From: Mesorhizobium sp. M00.F.Ca.ET.216.01.1.1
GTDB lineage: Bacteria; Pseudomonadota; Alphaproteobacteria; Rhizobiales; Rhizobiaceae
Direction: 5' to 3'
Length of the DNA: 64,000 bases
Assembly (NCBI RefSeq): GCF_004010325.2
Contig: NZ_SADR02000015.1
Location: forward strand, 62,001-126,000
The position numbers and the translations under genes were made by a program. The notes below the pieces were generated by a model. That model searched no databases, was not told where the DNA came from, and was given only the letters and a program-made list of their open reading frames with translations. Below are positions 16,468 to 24,020 of this stretch, in pieces. Each line of letters begins with the position of its first letter. Positions within the stretch are counted from its first letter, which is position 1.

Positions 16468-17338
16468 GGGAAAACGCTTCCTGGAAATCGAGCGCGATCG
16501 TTTTTTCGGATTCGATCATTCTTTTGAAGAGGCCGAATTCGACCTTATATTTAACATTGCCGATGGCAAGCGGACCAATGCCGACAGCCTTTGCCGCTCC
16601 GAGCGGATCACCATTGGCATTGACCGCCACTCCTTCGATGCCGGCAGGCGGAACCGCATTGACGTCGGCGGCAATAAGCATGGCGCCGCCTTTCAACTGG
16701 GCTTTCGAAATCACCTGGACGCCGGCCTTGGCGCAAGCCAGGATCACTTCGCTTGCAGCAACCAGCTTCGTCTTCTGGGCGTCGTTCGATCCGTCAGCCG
16801 CATCCACGTCGATCTTGAATCGGCCTTTGATCTCGGCCGCGATCTGCCTGACCCTTTCGATGCCGTCATGACCGACAAGCGTGACACGGGCGCCTTCCCT
16901 GGCCGCGATGACGGCAGTACAGAAGCCGACGACGCCGGTGGCGCCGAAAACGGCGACTCTCGTGTCCCTCAGCCCGCGCGCGAATTTCTTCTCCAGCGCT
17001 TTTTCGACCTTGGCCACCATCGCCGCGGCCGTGGTGAACGAGCCGGCCGGATCGGCGAATACCGAAACCTGGAAAGGCGGCACCATCGCCTTCTTCGCTG
17101 CGTCGAACATGTCAAGCGCCAGCGAGGCATCCTTGCCGGCGATGAAGATAGCGGTATCGACGCCCGCATCTGGGGGACGCGAAAAGATCGCGTCCTGCAC
17201 CAGGCCCGTCACTTCGCCAAGGCTTACATCGACATAGGGAACGACGGCGTCGAAACCTGCATCGAGCGCCATGTTCACGTCAAAGGGGCTCATATGCTTC
17301 AACGGCGTCAGCATGTGCAGGATATGTTTGCGGGCCAT
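16445..17338 (-). CDS. mtdB: NAD(P)-dependent methylene-H4MPT dehydrogenase
   Basis: A 297-residue protein. The N-terminal substrate domain has HMLTPLKHMSPFDVNMALDAGFD, and the Rossmann domain has the dinucleotide loop VFGATGVVGFCTAVIAAREGA near residues 130-150, followed by QVISKAQLKGGAMLIAADVN. This is MtdB, which oxidises methylene-H4MPT to methenyl-H4MPT, the step after Fae. It sits second in the operon, 47 bases after mptG, and shares 23 bases with the following ATP-grasp gene. Confidence 0.95.
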   Translation of the reverse strand: MARKHILHMLTPLKHMSPFDVNMALDAGFDAVVPYVDVSLGEVTGLVQDAIFSRPPDAGVDTAIFIAGKDASLALDMFDAAKKAMVPPFQVSVFADPAGSFTTAAAMVAKVEKALEKKFARGLRDTRVAVFGATGVVGFCTAVIAAREGARVTLVGHDGIERVRQIAAEIKGRFKIDVDAADGSNDAQKTKLVAASEVILACAKAGVQVISKAQLKGGAMLIAADVNAVPPAGIEGVAVNANGDPLGAAKAVGIGPLAIGNVKYKVEFGLFKRMIESEKTIALDFQEAFSLAREIAK

Positions 17339-17385
17339 TTCTCGCCTTTCCGCTTGAACCTGATCGCGTTGCCGAATCCGCCGTC

Positions 17386-18354
17386 CTAACTGCCGACGAG
17401 ATCAAGTTTGGTCGAACTGATCTTCGCGCCGGAATTCCTGCCTTTGACGATCTTTATCTCGATACCGTCTTCAACCGTCTGCTGAAGCGCGCCAACGAAC
17501 TTGACCGCGGCATCTTGCGACGGTGCGAAGGCAAACCCTGTCGGCCCCCACGAACTCTGGCCGATGCCGACGGCGCCTGCTTCATTGAGGCCGTGCGCCA
17601 CCCTCTCCACCCGCTTTGAGGTAAAGACGCCGCCCTGCGCGGGGGCGAAATGGGTGCCGATCAGTATCTGAATCGCGGTGACTGCGGCGCCGAAGGCCGC
17701 AAGGTCGTGCTCGACCAAAGCCGGCATGATGCCCATCAGCACCCGCCGGCAGATCTCTCCGCTACCGGATGCCGGGAATGGCGGCAACGAACGAAACGCC
17801 GCGATCTCGGCATCGCCATGCAGTCCATGCCCGGCATGGTCGAGGATCAGGATGACGCGCCACTCTTCCGGAAACGGCAGTCGCGCCACGACCGGCGGCG
17901 GCCTGCCGCTGTCGTCCTTGCCGGCGTCGACAATGACGCCACCCTGTTCGAAACTGGCGATGCCGATGCCGGATCGGCCGCCGCGCTCGAGCAAGGTCGC
18001 GTCGCGGCCGATGTCGAGAGGCAGGTTGTGGAGCGTGCGCAGCGCCGAGGCGACGGCAAGGGCGATCTGCGTGCCGGACCCCAGGCCGGCATGGCTCGGG
18101 ATCGACTGTTCGACCACCAGATGGTGCTGACCGCGAATGCCGAGATGCCTGCAAAGCGTCGACAAATGTTCACCGGCGCGACTGCTCTCCGAGCCTTCGA
18201 TGATGGTTTTGCCGGACCGCGACAGGGTGACGACGGTTTCGGGTTCGCTCAACGGAAGCCCGACGCTGCCAAAGCGACGTCCGGTATCGCCATTGAGATC
18301 GAGGAAGCCAAGATGCAGGCGGGCGGGCACTCGTATGGTAACAGAATTCGACAT
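17386..18354 (-). CDS. mptG: Beta-ribofuranosylaminobenzene 5'-phosphate synthase
   Basis: A 322-residue GHMP-fold protein: PARLHLGFLDLNGDTGRRFG at the N-terminus, the phosphate-binding PSHAGLGSGTQIALAVASAL near residues 86-105, and GVFTSKRVERVAHGLNEAGAVGIGQSSWGPTGF at the C-terminal half. This is the beta-RFAP synthase family, the first committed step of H4MPT synthesis, joining p-aminobenzoate (or hydroxybenzoate) with PRPP. It is the first gene of the minus-strand C1 operon. The 159-base divergent gap to the pterin dehydratase gene must hold its promoter; a tandem repeat lies just upstream of its start. Confidence 0.92.
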   Translation of the reverse strand: MSNSVTIRVPARLHLGFLDLNGDTGRRFGSVGLPLSEPETVVTLSRSGKTIIEGSESSRAGEHLSTLCRHLGIRGQHHLVVEQSIPSHAGLGSGTQIALAVASALRTLHNLPLDIGRDATLLERGGRSGIGIASFEQGGVIVDAGKDDSGRPPPVVARLPFPEEWRVILILDHAGHGLHGDAEIAAFRSLPPFPASGSGEICRRVLMGIMPALVEHDLAAFGAAVTAIQILIGTHFAPAQGGVFTSKRVERVAHGLNEAGAVGIGQSSWGPTGFAFAPSQDAAVKFVGALQQTVEDGIEIKIVKGRNSGAKISSTKLDLVGS

Positions 18355-18369
18355 CTGCCCCCCGATGGG

Positions 18370-18391
18370 TGCATCATGGATGCATCATGGA
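18370..18391. repeat. Tandem 11-bp repeat between mptG and the dehydratase gene
   Basis: TGCATCATGGA occurs twice back to back (18370-18380 and 18381-18391), 16 bases upstream of mptG and about 120 bases upstream of the divergent dehydratase gene. Nearby, GATGGG (18364-18369) and CCCATC (about 18402-18407) form inverted arms around the repeats. The position suits an operator controlling mptG, but no regulator is identified. Confidence 0.4.
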
Positions 18392-18513
18392 AGTTTAGGT
18401 GCCCATCGCTATGATAGCTGTTTTCGTCGATGGGGCAAGCCGGAGAGAATGCATTCGTTTTATCTGCTTTGGCCCCGGCGCGGAGACAGACAGAGCAATT
18501 CGCGGAGGTCGAG

Positions 18514-18894
18514 ATGAGCGAGACAGCTAGAGAGAAGGTCTATTCGGAAGCCGAGATTGCTGATCGGCTCGAGAAGGAACTGCCGAAATGGCGCTACGAG
18601 AACGGCTGGATCCGGCGCAAGTACAAGACCCACAGCTGGAAATCGACACTGATGGTCATCAATGCGGTTGGCCATCTCGCCGAGGCGGCGTGGCACCATC
18701 CAGACATCACCGCCTCTTACGCCTGGGTCGAGGTGCGCCTGATGAACCACGCAGCCAAGGGCATCACAGACAAGGATTTCGAGCTGGCGAAAAAGATCGA
18801 GGATGTTGTCCAGTGGCAGCCGGCCAAGGAAGGCGGCGCGCTGGAAGGCACGCCGCCGACCGATCAGCGCTTCGCTTACATCAAATATGATTAA
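18514..18894 (+). CDS. Pterin-4a-carbinolamine dehydratase family protein
   Basis: A 126-residue protein with the family motif AAWHHPDITASYAWVEVRL followed by NHAAKGITDKDFELAKKI, which contains the His-His-Pro-Asp active site of PCD/PhhB. An N-terminal extension of about 30 residues precedes the core (WRYENGWIRRKYK). pcd genes are recurrent members of H4MPT islands; a role in pterin metabolism is likely but no phenylalanine hydroxylase is present here. The ATG at 18514 has a CGGAGGT ribosome-binding site. It leads towards fhcB, with a 118-base gap between. Confidence 0.85.
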   Translation: MSETAREKVYSEAEIADRLEKELPKWRYENGWIRRKYKTHSWKSTLMVINAVGHLAEAAWHHPDITASYAWVEVRLMNHAAKGITDKDFELAKKIEDVVQWQPAKEGGALEGTPPTDQRFAYIKYD

Positions 18895-19012
18895 GCGCGG
18901 TCGGAATTTGTTGATAGCGTATGAAAACATTCGCTAATCTGTTGGCAGGCGGGGTTCACGGCCAATTCAGTTTCGTCTAGAATTGGGCTGGCACCAGAAA
19001 GTAGCGTAGCGA

Positions 19013-20104
19013 ATGGCGGTTGCTTGGATCGGCAACCGGGAAACGCTGGTCGAGCACGCGGCTGCGCATGCCGCGGCGCTATTGTGGTCAAGCCGGTGCC
19101 CGGTTTTCAGCTTCGATACGGACATACACGGCACCAGGGCGGCGATCGCGCTGGCTGAGCGGGTTGGCGCGGCATACGATCATGCCGATGGCGCGGCACT
19201 TGCCCGCGAGACCGCGCTTTTTACCGACAAAGGCGCGATGACTGTCGCTCCGGGCGAGACGCGCCGGCGCGCCGATGTCGTGGTGATTGTGGGCGAACTC
19301 CCGAAAATCCATCATGATTTTGTCGGCGAACTTGCTGACACAACGCCCGATCTCTCCGCCAGGAACGAGCGTGAATTCTTCCTAGTGGGTTCGAACGGGA
19401 CGCCTGCGCCGCCGCTGGTCAACGGACGGACGGCGACGCTCCTTTCCTGTGGCCAGGTAAGCCTCGGCGCTACGCTGGCGGCTCTGAGGGCGCAGTACAG
19501 GGGACGCCAGACATCGCAATCGGTGTCGAATTTCGACGATTTCGCCAAGGCTCTGACGGCTGCGCGTTTCCCCGTCTTCCTGTTTTCAGGCCACGCAACC
19601 GAAGGGCTGGCGCTGGAGATGCTGCAAGGACTGATCGCCGATCTCAACCGCAAATCACGTGCATCTGGCCTGCATCTGCCGGCGAGCGAAAACGGCTGGG
19701 GAAGCGTGCTCGCCTCGACCTGGATGACAGGCTTTCCGTTGCGCACGGGCTTTGCGCGCGGCTTCCCGGAATTCGATCCCTGGCGTTACGATGTCGCGCG
19801 AATGATCGCTGCCGGCGAAGCCGACCTGCACCTGCGGATCTCCACTACAATTGTCCGGCCGCAGAAGAAAAGGAACCGCTTGGCGCTGATTGCATTGGCG
19901 AAAACGAAGGAGCCGGTCGCAGGCGCTGCCGTTACCATTGCCATCGGCGAAGCGGGCGTCGAGCACGAGGCGGTTGTCTATTCCAGCCGCACCGGTTCGC
20001 TAAGGTCGGTCGATGCGCAGGCGGCTTCGGAACTGCCCTCCGCGGCGACGATCATCCGCCTGGTAGCCAACAATGTTTCCGCCGAGGCCGCGTTACCATG
20101 CTGA
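19013..20104 (+). CDS. fhcB: Formyltransferase/hydrolase complex subunit B
   Basis: A 363-residue homologue of formylmethanofuran dehydrogenase subunit B: CPVFSFDTDIHGTRAAIALAERVGAAYDH, ADVVVIVGELPKIHHDF and NGWGSVLASTWMTGFPLRTGF. It is short and lacks the cysteine cluster and molybdopterin-binding features of the archaeal redox subunit, as in methylotroph FhcB. FhcABCD converts formyl-H4MPT via methylofuran to free formate. The gene overlaps fhcA by 7 bases and heads the fhcBADC operon. Confidence 0.93.
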   Translation: MAVAWIGNRETLVEHAAAHAAALLWSSRCPVFSFDTDIHGTRAAIALAERVGAAYDHADGAALARETALFTDKGAMTVAPGETRRRADVVVIVGELPKIHHDFVGELADTTPDLSARNEREFFLVGSNGTPAPPLVNGRTATLLSCGQVSLGATLAALRAQYRGRQTSQSVSNFDDFAKALTAARFPVFLFSGHATEGLALEMLQGLIADLNRKSRASGLHLPASENGWGSVLASTWMTGFPLRTGFARGFPEFDPWRYDVARMIAAGEADLHLRISTTIVRPQKKRNRLALIALAKTKEPVAGAAVTIAIGEAGVEHEAVVYSSRTGSLRSVDAQAASELPSAATIIRLVANNVSAEAALPC

Positions 20105-21729
20105 CGAAAATCGCCGGCGGCGACATCATCGATCCAGTCAACGGCCGTCTCGGCAAGGGCGACGTCTGGATCAGGGACGACAAGATCGTCGCGGCGCCTG
20201 CGGCGGGCGCGGCGGACCGGACCATCGAAGCCGACGGCTGCATCGTGATGGCGGGCGCCATCGACATCCACTCCCACATCGGCGGCGGCAATGTGAATAC
20301 GGCGCGGTTGCTGCTGCCCGAACAGCATGCCGCGCATCAGGCGCGGCCAGCGGCGACGCCGCTCTCCAACGCCGGCTGGTCGACCTTTGAGACCGGCTGC
20401 CTCTACGCCAAGATGGGCTTTACGACGGTCGTCGAGCCGGCGATGTCGCCGGGAGCGGCACTTCACACCCATCTCGAACTGGCCGACATCCCGATCATCG
20501 ACAAGGCGACGCTCGCCATTCTCGGCAACGACGATTTCCTGCTGTCGATGATCCGCGACACCGCATCCTCGACGATGATCGAGGACTATGTCGCCTGGAC
20601 GGTTGCCTCGACGCGGGCGCTCGGGGTCAAGGTGATCAATGCCGGTGCGGCCGCCGCCTTCAAGGAAAACGTCCGCACCTTCTCGCTGGACGACATGGTG
20701 CCTTCCTATGGCGTCAGCTCGCGCAAGATCGTCAAGACGCTACAGGCTGCGGTCGAGGGTCTCGGCGTCCCGCATCCACTGCATGTTCATTGCAACAATC
20801 TCGGCAGTCCCGGGTCGGCCGATACGGCGGCTGCGACGATCGCGGCGGCGGAGGGGCTGCCGTTGCACCTCGCCCATCTGCAGTTCTATGGCTACGGCAC
20901 GGAGGGAAAGCGCAGGTTTTCCTCGGCTGCGGCGCGGCTTGCCGAACTGGTCAACGCGACGCCGGAAGTTACCATCGACATCGGCCAGGTTATGTTCGGC
21001 CAGACGGTCACCATCTCCTCCGACGTCATGCGGCAGTTTTCGGCGCGTGGCAGCGCGCACCCGAAGAAAGCTGTCATTCATGACGGCGACGGCAATGGCG
21101 GTGGCATCGTGCCCTACAGCTACGGCAAGGACTTCTATGGCACGATGCAGTGGGCGATCGGGCTCGAGCTTTTTCTCCTGATCGACGATCCCTGGCGTGT
21201 CTTCTTCACAACGGATCATCCGAACGGCGCACCCTTTACCGCCTATCCGGCTCTGTTCGAGCTGCTGATGAGCCGGAAAGCACGCAACGAAATGGCCGCC
21301 GGACTTTCACAATCCGCCTTGGCGCTCTCCACCCTGGCTGCAATCGACCGCGAATACACGTTCGAGGAAATCGCCATCATGACGCGCGCGGCTCCCGCCA
21401 AGCTGCTTGGGCTGACGGATCGAGGCCATCTCGGCGGCGGCGCCATCGCCGATATCGCGGTCTACCGCAGGGATGAGGACATCGCAAAGATGCTGGGGAA
21501 GGCGGCGTATGTTTTCAAGGACGGCGATCTCGTCGTGCAAAACGGAGAGATCACCCATTACCGTTGGGGCAAGGCGCTAAGGCTCAATCCGTCCCCGGAC
21601 AAGGCGATGGTGCGGCGTCTGGAGGACTATCACCAACAGCGCTACGGCCTGTCGCTGGACTGGTTCAATTTTCCAGATTCTGCGATTGCGCGCGAACAGC
21701 CATTCGGCGAGGTGCCATGCCGGACCTGA
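20098..21729 (+). CDS. fhcA: Formyltransferase/hydrolase complex subunit A (formylmethylofuran hydrolase)
   Basis: A 543-residue amidohydrolase-family protein. Metal-site motifs are visible at AIDIHSHIGGGNVN (about residues 54-67), LHVHCNNLGSPGS, LPLHLAHLQFYGYG and FTTDHPNGAPF. It matches FhcA, the subunit that hydrolyses formyl-methylofuran to formate, with a lysine in LGVKVINAG that fits the metal-bridging position. It overlaps fhcB by 7 bases and fhcD by 13 bases, consistent with tight coupling of the four-subunit complex. Confidence 0.95.
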   Translation: MLTKIAGGDIIDPVNGRLGKGDVWIRDDKIVAAPAAGAADRTIEADGCIVMAGAIDIHSHIGGGNVNTARLLLPEQHAAHQARPAATPLSNAGWSTFETGCLYAKMGFTTVVEPAMSPGAALHTHLELADIPIIDKATLAILGNDDFLLSMIRDTASSTMIEDYVAWTVASTRALGVKVINAGAAAAFKENVRTFSLDDMVPSYGVSSRKIVKTLQAAVEGLGVPHPLHVHCNNLGSPGSADTAAATIAAAEGLPLHLAHLQFYGYGTEGKRRFSSAAARLAELVNATPEVTIDIGQVMFGQTVTISSDVMRQFSARGSAHPKKAVIHDGDGNGGGIVPYSYGKDFYGTMQWAIGLELFLLIDDPWRVFFTTDHPNGAPFTAYPALFELLMSRKARNEMAAGLSQSALALSTLAAIDREYTFEEIAIMTRAAPAKLLGLTDRGHLGGGAIADIAVYRRDEDIAKMLGKAAYVFKDGDLVVQNGEITHYRWGKALRLNPSPDKAMVRRLEDYHQQRYGLSLDWFNFPDSAIAREQPFGEVPCRT

Positions 21730-22625
21730 GCGTAAATGGCGTAACCATCGACGATACCTTTGCCGAGGCCTTCGGCATGCGCGCGACCGCCATCATCATC
21801 ACTGCGTCGAACCGGAAATGGGCGCGGCAGGCGGCGACCACTATGACCGGCTTTGCCACCTCGGTGATCGGTTGCGGCTGCGAAGCGGCAATCGATGCCG
21901 AATTGCCGGCATCGGCGACACCCGATGGCCGGCCCGGCTGCCGTGTGATGATATTCGCGATGGGGACCGAGGAACTGCAGAAACAACTGCTCAATCGCGT
22001 CGGTCAGTGCGTCTTGACCTCGCCGGGTTCCGCTTGCTTTGGCGGACTGGAGGGCAGCGCCGAGCTCAAGCTCGGTTCGGCGCTGCGTTATTTCGGCGAC
22101 GGCTGGCAAATCTCCAAGAAGATCGGCGGCAGGCATTTTTGGCGCATTCCTGTCATGGATGGCGAATTCCTGTGCGAAGCAACGACCGGGCTGACGAAGG
22201 ATGCCGTTGGCGGCGGCAATTTCTTCGTCATGGCTGAAAGCAGTGCCAAGGCTTTGGTCGCTGCCGAGGCCGCGGTCGCCGCGATCGGCAAGGTGCCCGG
22301 AGCGATCGTGCCATTCCCTGGCGGCATCGCCCGGTCGGGTTCTAAGATCGGTGGTAAATACAAGGGCATGGTCGCCTCGGCCAACGAAGCCTACGCACCG
22401 ACGCTGCGCGGTGTCGTCAGGAGCGAGCTCGGTCCGGACATCAACGCCGTCCTGGAAATCGTTATCGATGGCGAGAACAACGACGCCGTTGCCGCTGCCA
22501 TGAAGGCAGGCATCAAGGCTGTCGTCGAGCTCGGGCCGAAGCAAGGCGCGGTTCGCATCGGCGCCGGCAATTACGGCGGCAAGCTCGGCAAGTTCATCTA
22601 TTCGCTGAAGGATATGCTACCGTGA
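21717..22625 (+). CDS. fhcD: Formyltransferase/hydrolase complex subunit D (H4MPT formyltransferase)
   Basis: A 302-residue protein matching formylmethanofuran:H4MPT formyltransferase: VTIDDTFAEAFGMRATAIIITA at the start, CPT-like CVLTSPGSACFGGL, GRHFWRIPVMDGEFLCEAT and GGIARSGSKIGGKYKGMVASANEAYAPTL in the second half. FhcD moves the formyl group from H4MPT to the methylofuran carrier. The ATG at 21717 lies inside the end of fhcA; the open frame begins further upstream but without protein character. The stop overlaps the GTG of fhcC by 4 bases. Confidence 0.95.
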   Translation: MPDLSVNGVTIDDTFAEAFGMRATAIIITASNRKWARQAATTMTGFATSVIGCGCEAAIDAELPASATPDGRPGCRVMIFAMGTEELQKQLLNRVGQCVLTSPGSACFGGLEGSAELKLGSALRYFGDGWQISKKIGGRHFWRIPVMDGEFLCEATTGLTKDAVGGGNFFVMAESSAKALVAAEAAVAAIGKVPGAIVPFPGGIARSGSKIGGKYKGMVASANEAYAPTLRGVVRSELGPDINAVLEIVIDGENNDAVAAAMKAGIKAVVELGPKQGAVRIGAGNYGGKLGKFIYSLKDMLP

Positions 22626-23431
22626 AAGCGCTGACCTTCACCCTTGTCGCCGAGCCGCCCGAGCGCGTCGACCTGTCGCCGCTGACGCCGGAGCGGCTTG
22701 CCGGGGTCGAAAGGCGCGATATCGAAAAAATCCAGATCGGCACGTCGAAGCATGGATCGAAGGTCGGCGATATTTTTCGCGTGGCCGGCAGCGATCGCCT
22801 AGACATCGTGTTCGAAGGTGGAAGTGCGCGGCTCGACAAGGTGGCGGAAGGCATGCGGGAAGGTTCGGTTCGCGTCGTCGGCAGTACCGGCGCCCAGGCC
22901 GGTCGCACCATGCGCGGCGGCAAGCTCACGATCGAAGGCAATGCAGGCCCGCACGCCGGCTCCGGCATGCGAGGCGGCAGGCTCGAGATAACAGGCAACG
23001 CCGGCGATCACCTTGGTGCGCCGCTCGCCGGGGAACTGGCCGGCATGAGTGGCGGCCTGCTGATCGTCAGGGGCAGGGCGGGCACCTTTGCCGCCGACCG
23101 CATGCGGCGCGGGCTGATCGCGGTGCTGAAAGGCTCAGGCGACCATGCCGGCAGCCGCATGATCGCCGGTACGCTGGTGGTGGCCGGTGGCGCCGGCGAG
23201 ATGCCCGGCTATCTGATGCGTCGCGGTTCGATCCTCCTCGACCGCGCGCCGAAAAGTCTGTCTCCCAGCTTCGTCGAATGCGGCGCGCCGGATAGCGTCT
23301 TCGCCACCATCATCGATCGCTATCTGATCGCCGAGGGTATTTTGAAGCGGCCGCTTCTGGGCAAGGCGCCGCACAGATACGGCGGCGACAACGCTGTGCT
23401 TGGAATGGGTGAGGTTCTTTTCCCGCGCTGA
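22622..23431 (+). CDS. fhcC: Formyltransferase/hydrolase complex subunit C
   Basis: A 269-residue beta-helix protein related to the C-terminal domain of glutamate synthase and to FmdC/FwdC. It shows repeated G-x-x-x-G-x-x-M-x-x-G turns, for example AQAGRTMRGGKLTIEGNAGPHAGSGMRGG and DHAGSRMIAGTLVVAGGAGEMPGYLMRRG. It starts with GTG at 22622 (GTGA overlap with fhcD). It completes the Fhc complex that produces formate. It converges on soxG, whose stop lies 67 bases further on. Confidence 0.93.
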   Translation: MKALTFTLVAEPPERVDLSPLTPERLAGVERRDIEKIQIGTSKHGSKVGDIFRVAGSDRLDIVFEGGSARLDKVAEGMREGSVRVVGSTGAQAGRTMRGGKLTIEGNAGPHAGSGMRGGRLEITGNAGDHLGAPLAGELAGMSGGLLIVRGRAGTFAADRMRRGLIAVLKGSGDHAGSRMIAGTLVVAGGAGEMPGYLMRRGSILLDRAPKSLSPSFVECGAPDSVFATIIDRYLIAEGILKRPLLGKAPHRYGGDNAVLGMGEVLFPR

Positions 23432-23498
23432 AGTCTGTCGCCACAAGAACCAAGCTGTCGAAACACCTTCTGATGCCAGCGACATGACCCGGGAGAGG

Positions 23499-24020
23499 TC
23501 AGGCGCACGACGCCGCAGCAGAGTCGGCGATCCAGTCCGCGAGGCTTCGCGAAAAACTTCGCGGCACGATGAGATCGCATGCGGTCTCGCCGGTGCGCAG
23601 GAAGAGCACGGGCACGTGATGCAAGGATGTCTGCACGGCGCGGCCCGGCGCGGCCGCTGGCGCGTGCCAGTCGACGGCAATGCATCTGGAGAGAATCCGT
23701 GCGATGCCGGCCCCGGCCATGCTGAAACGCACGCGTCCTTCACCGAGAGAGACTGAACAGCCGAGATCGGGGTCGACGGCGAGCGAGGGCGCTTCAATGC
23801 CGTCGTCGAGGGCCAGCAAGAGATGGCGAGGTGCGACGCGGACGACGAGGAGGCCTCTGTGACGGACTGTCTCTCCGACCGAGGCAGGAAGCTTCGTGCC
23901 GAGCGACGCTGAGACGCCCTTTTCGAATTGTGCCAGCGTGCCGTCCCAGCCCTCGATCTGGATCAGCGGGCAGTCGGCCACGGACAGGCTGAACTCCTGC
24001 GAAGACATGACGCTAGCCAT
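23499..24020 (-). CDS. soxG: Sarcosine oxidase gamma subunit
   Basis: A 173-residue protein with the SoxG layout: an N-terminal FSLSVADCPLIQIEGWDG segment, GLLVVRVAPRHLLLALDD, and the C-terminal TSLHHVPVLFLRTGETACDLIVPRSFSRSLADWI. The gamma subunit caps the heterotetrameric sarcosine oxidase. Its ATG lies inside the end of soxA (8-base overlap), giving the gene order soxBDAG on the minus strand. It ends the operon and is convergent with fhcC. Confidence 0.9.
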   Translation of the reverse strand: MASVMSSQEFSLSVADCPLIQIEGWDGTLAQFEKGVSASLGTKLPASVGETVRHRGLLVVRVAPRHLLLALDDGIEAPSLAVDPDLGCSVSLGEGRVRFSMAGAGIARILSRCIAVDWHAPAAAPGRAVQTSLHHVPVLFLRTGETACDLIVPRSFSRSLADWIADSAAASCA

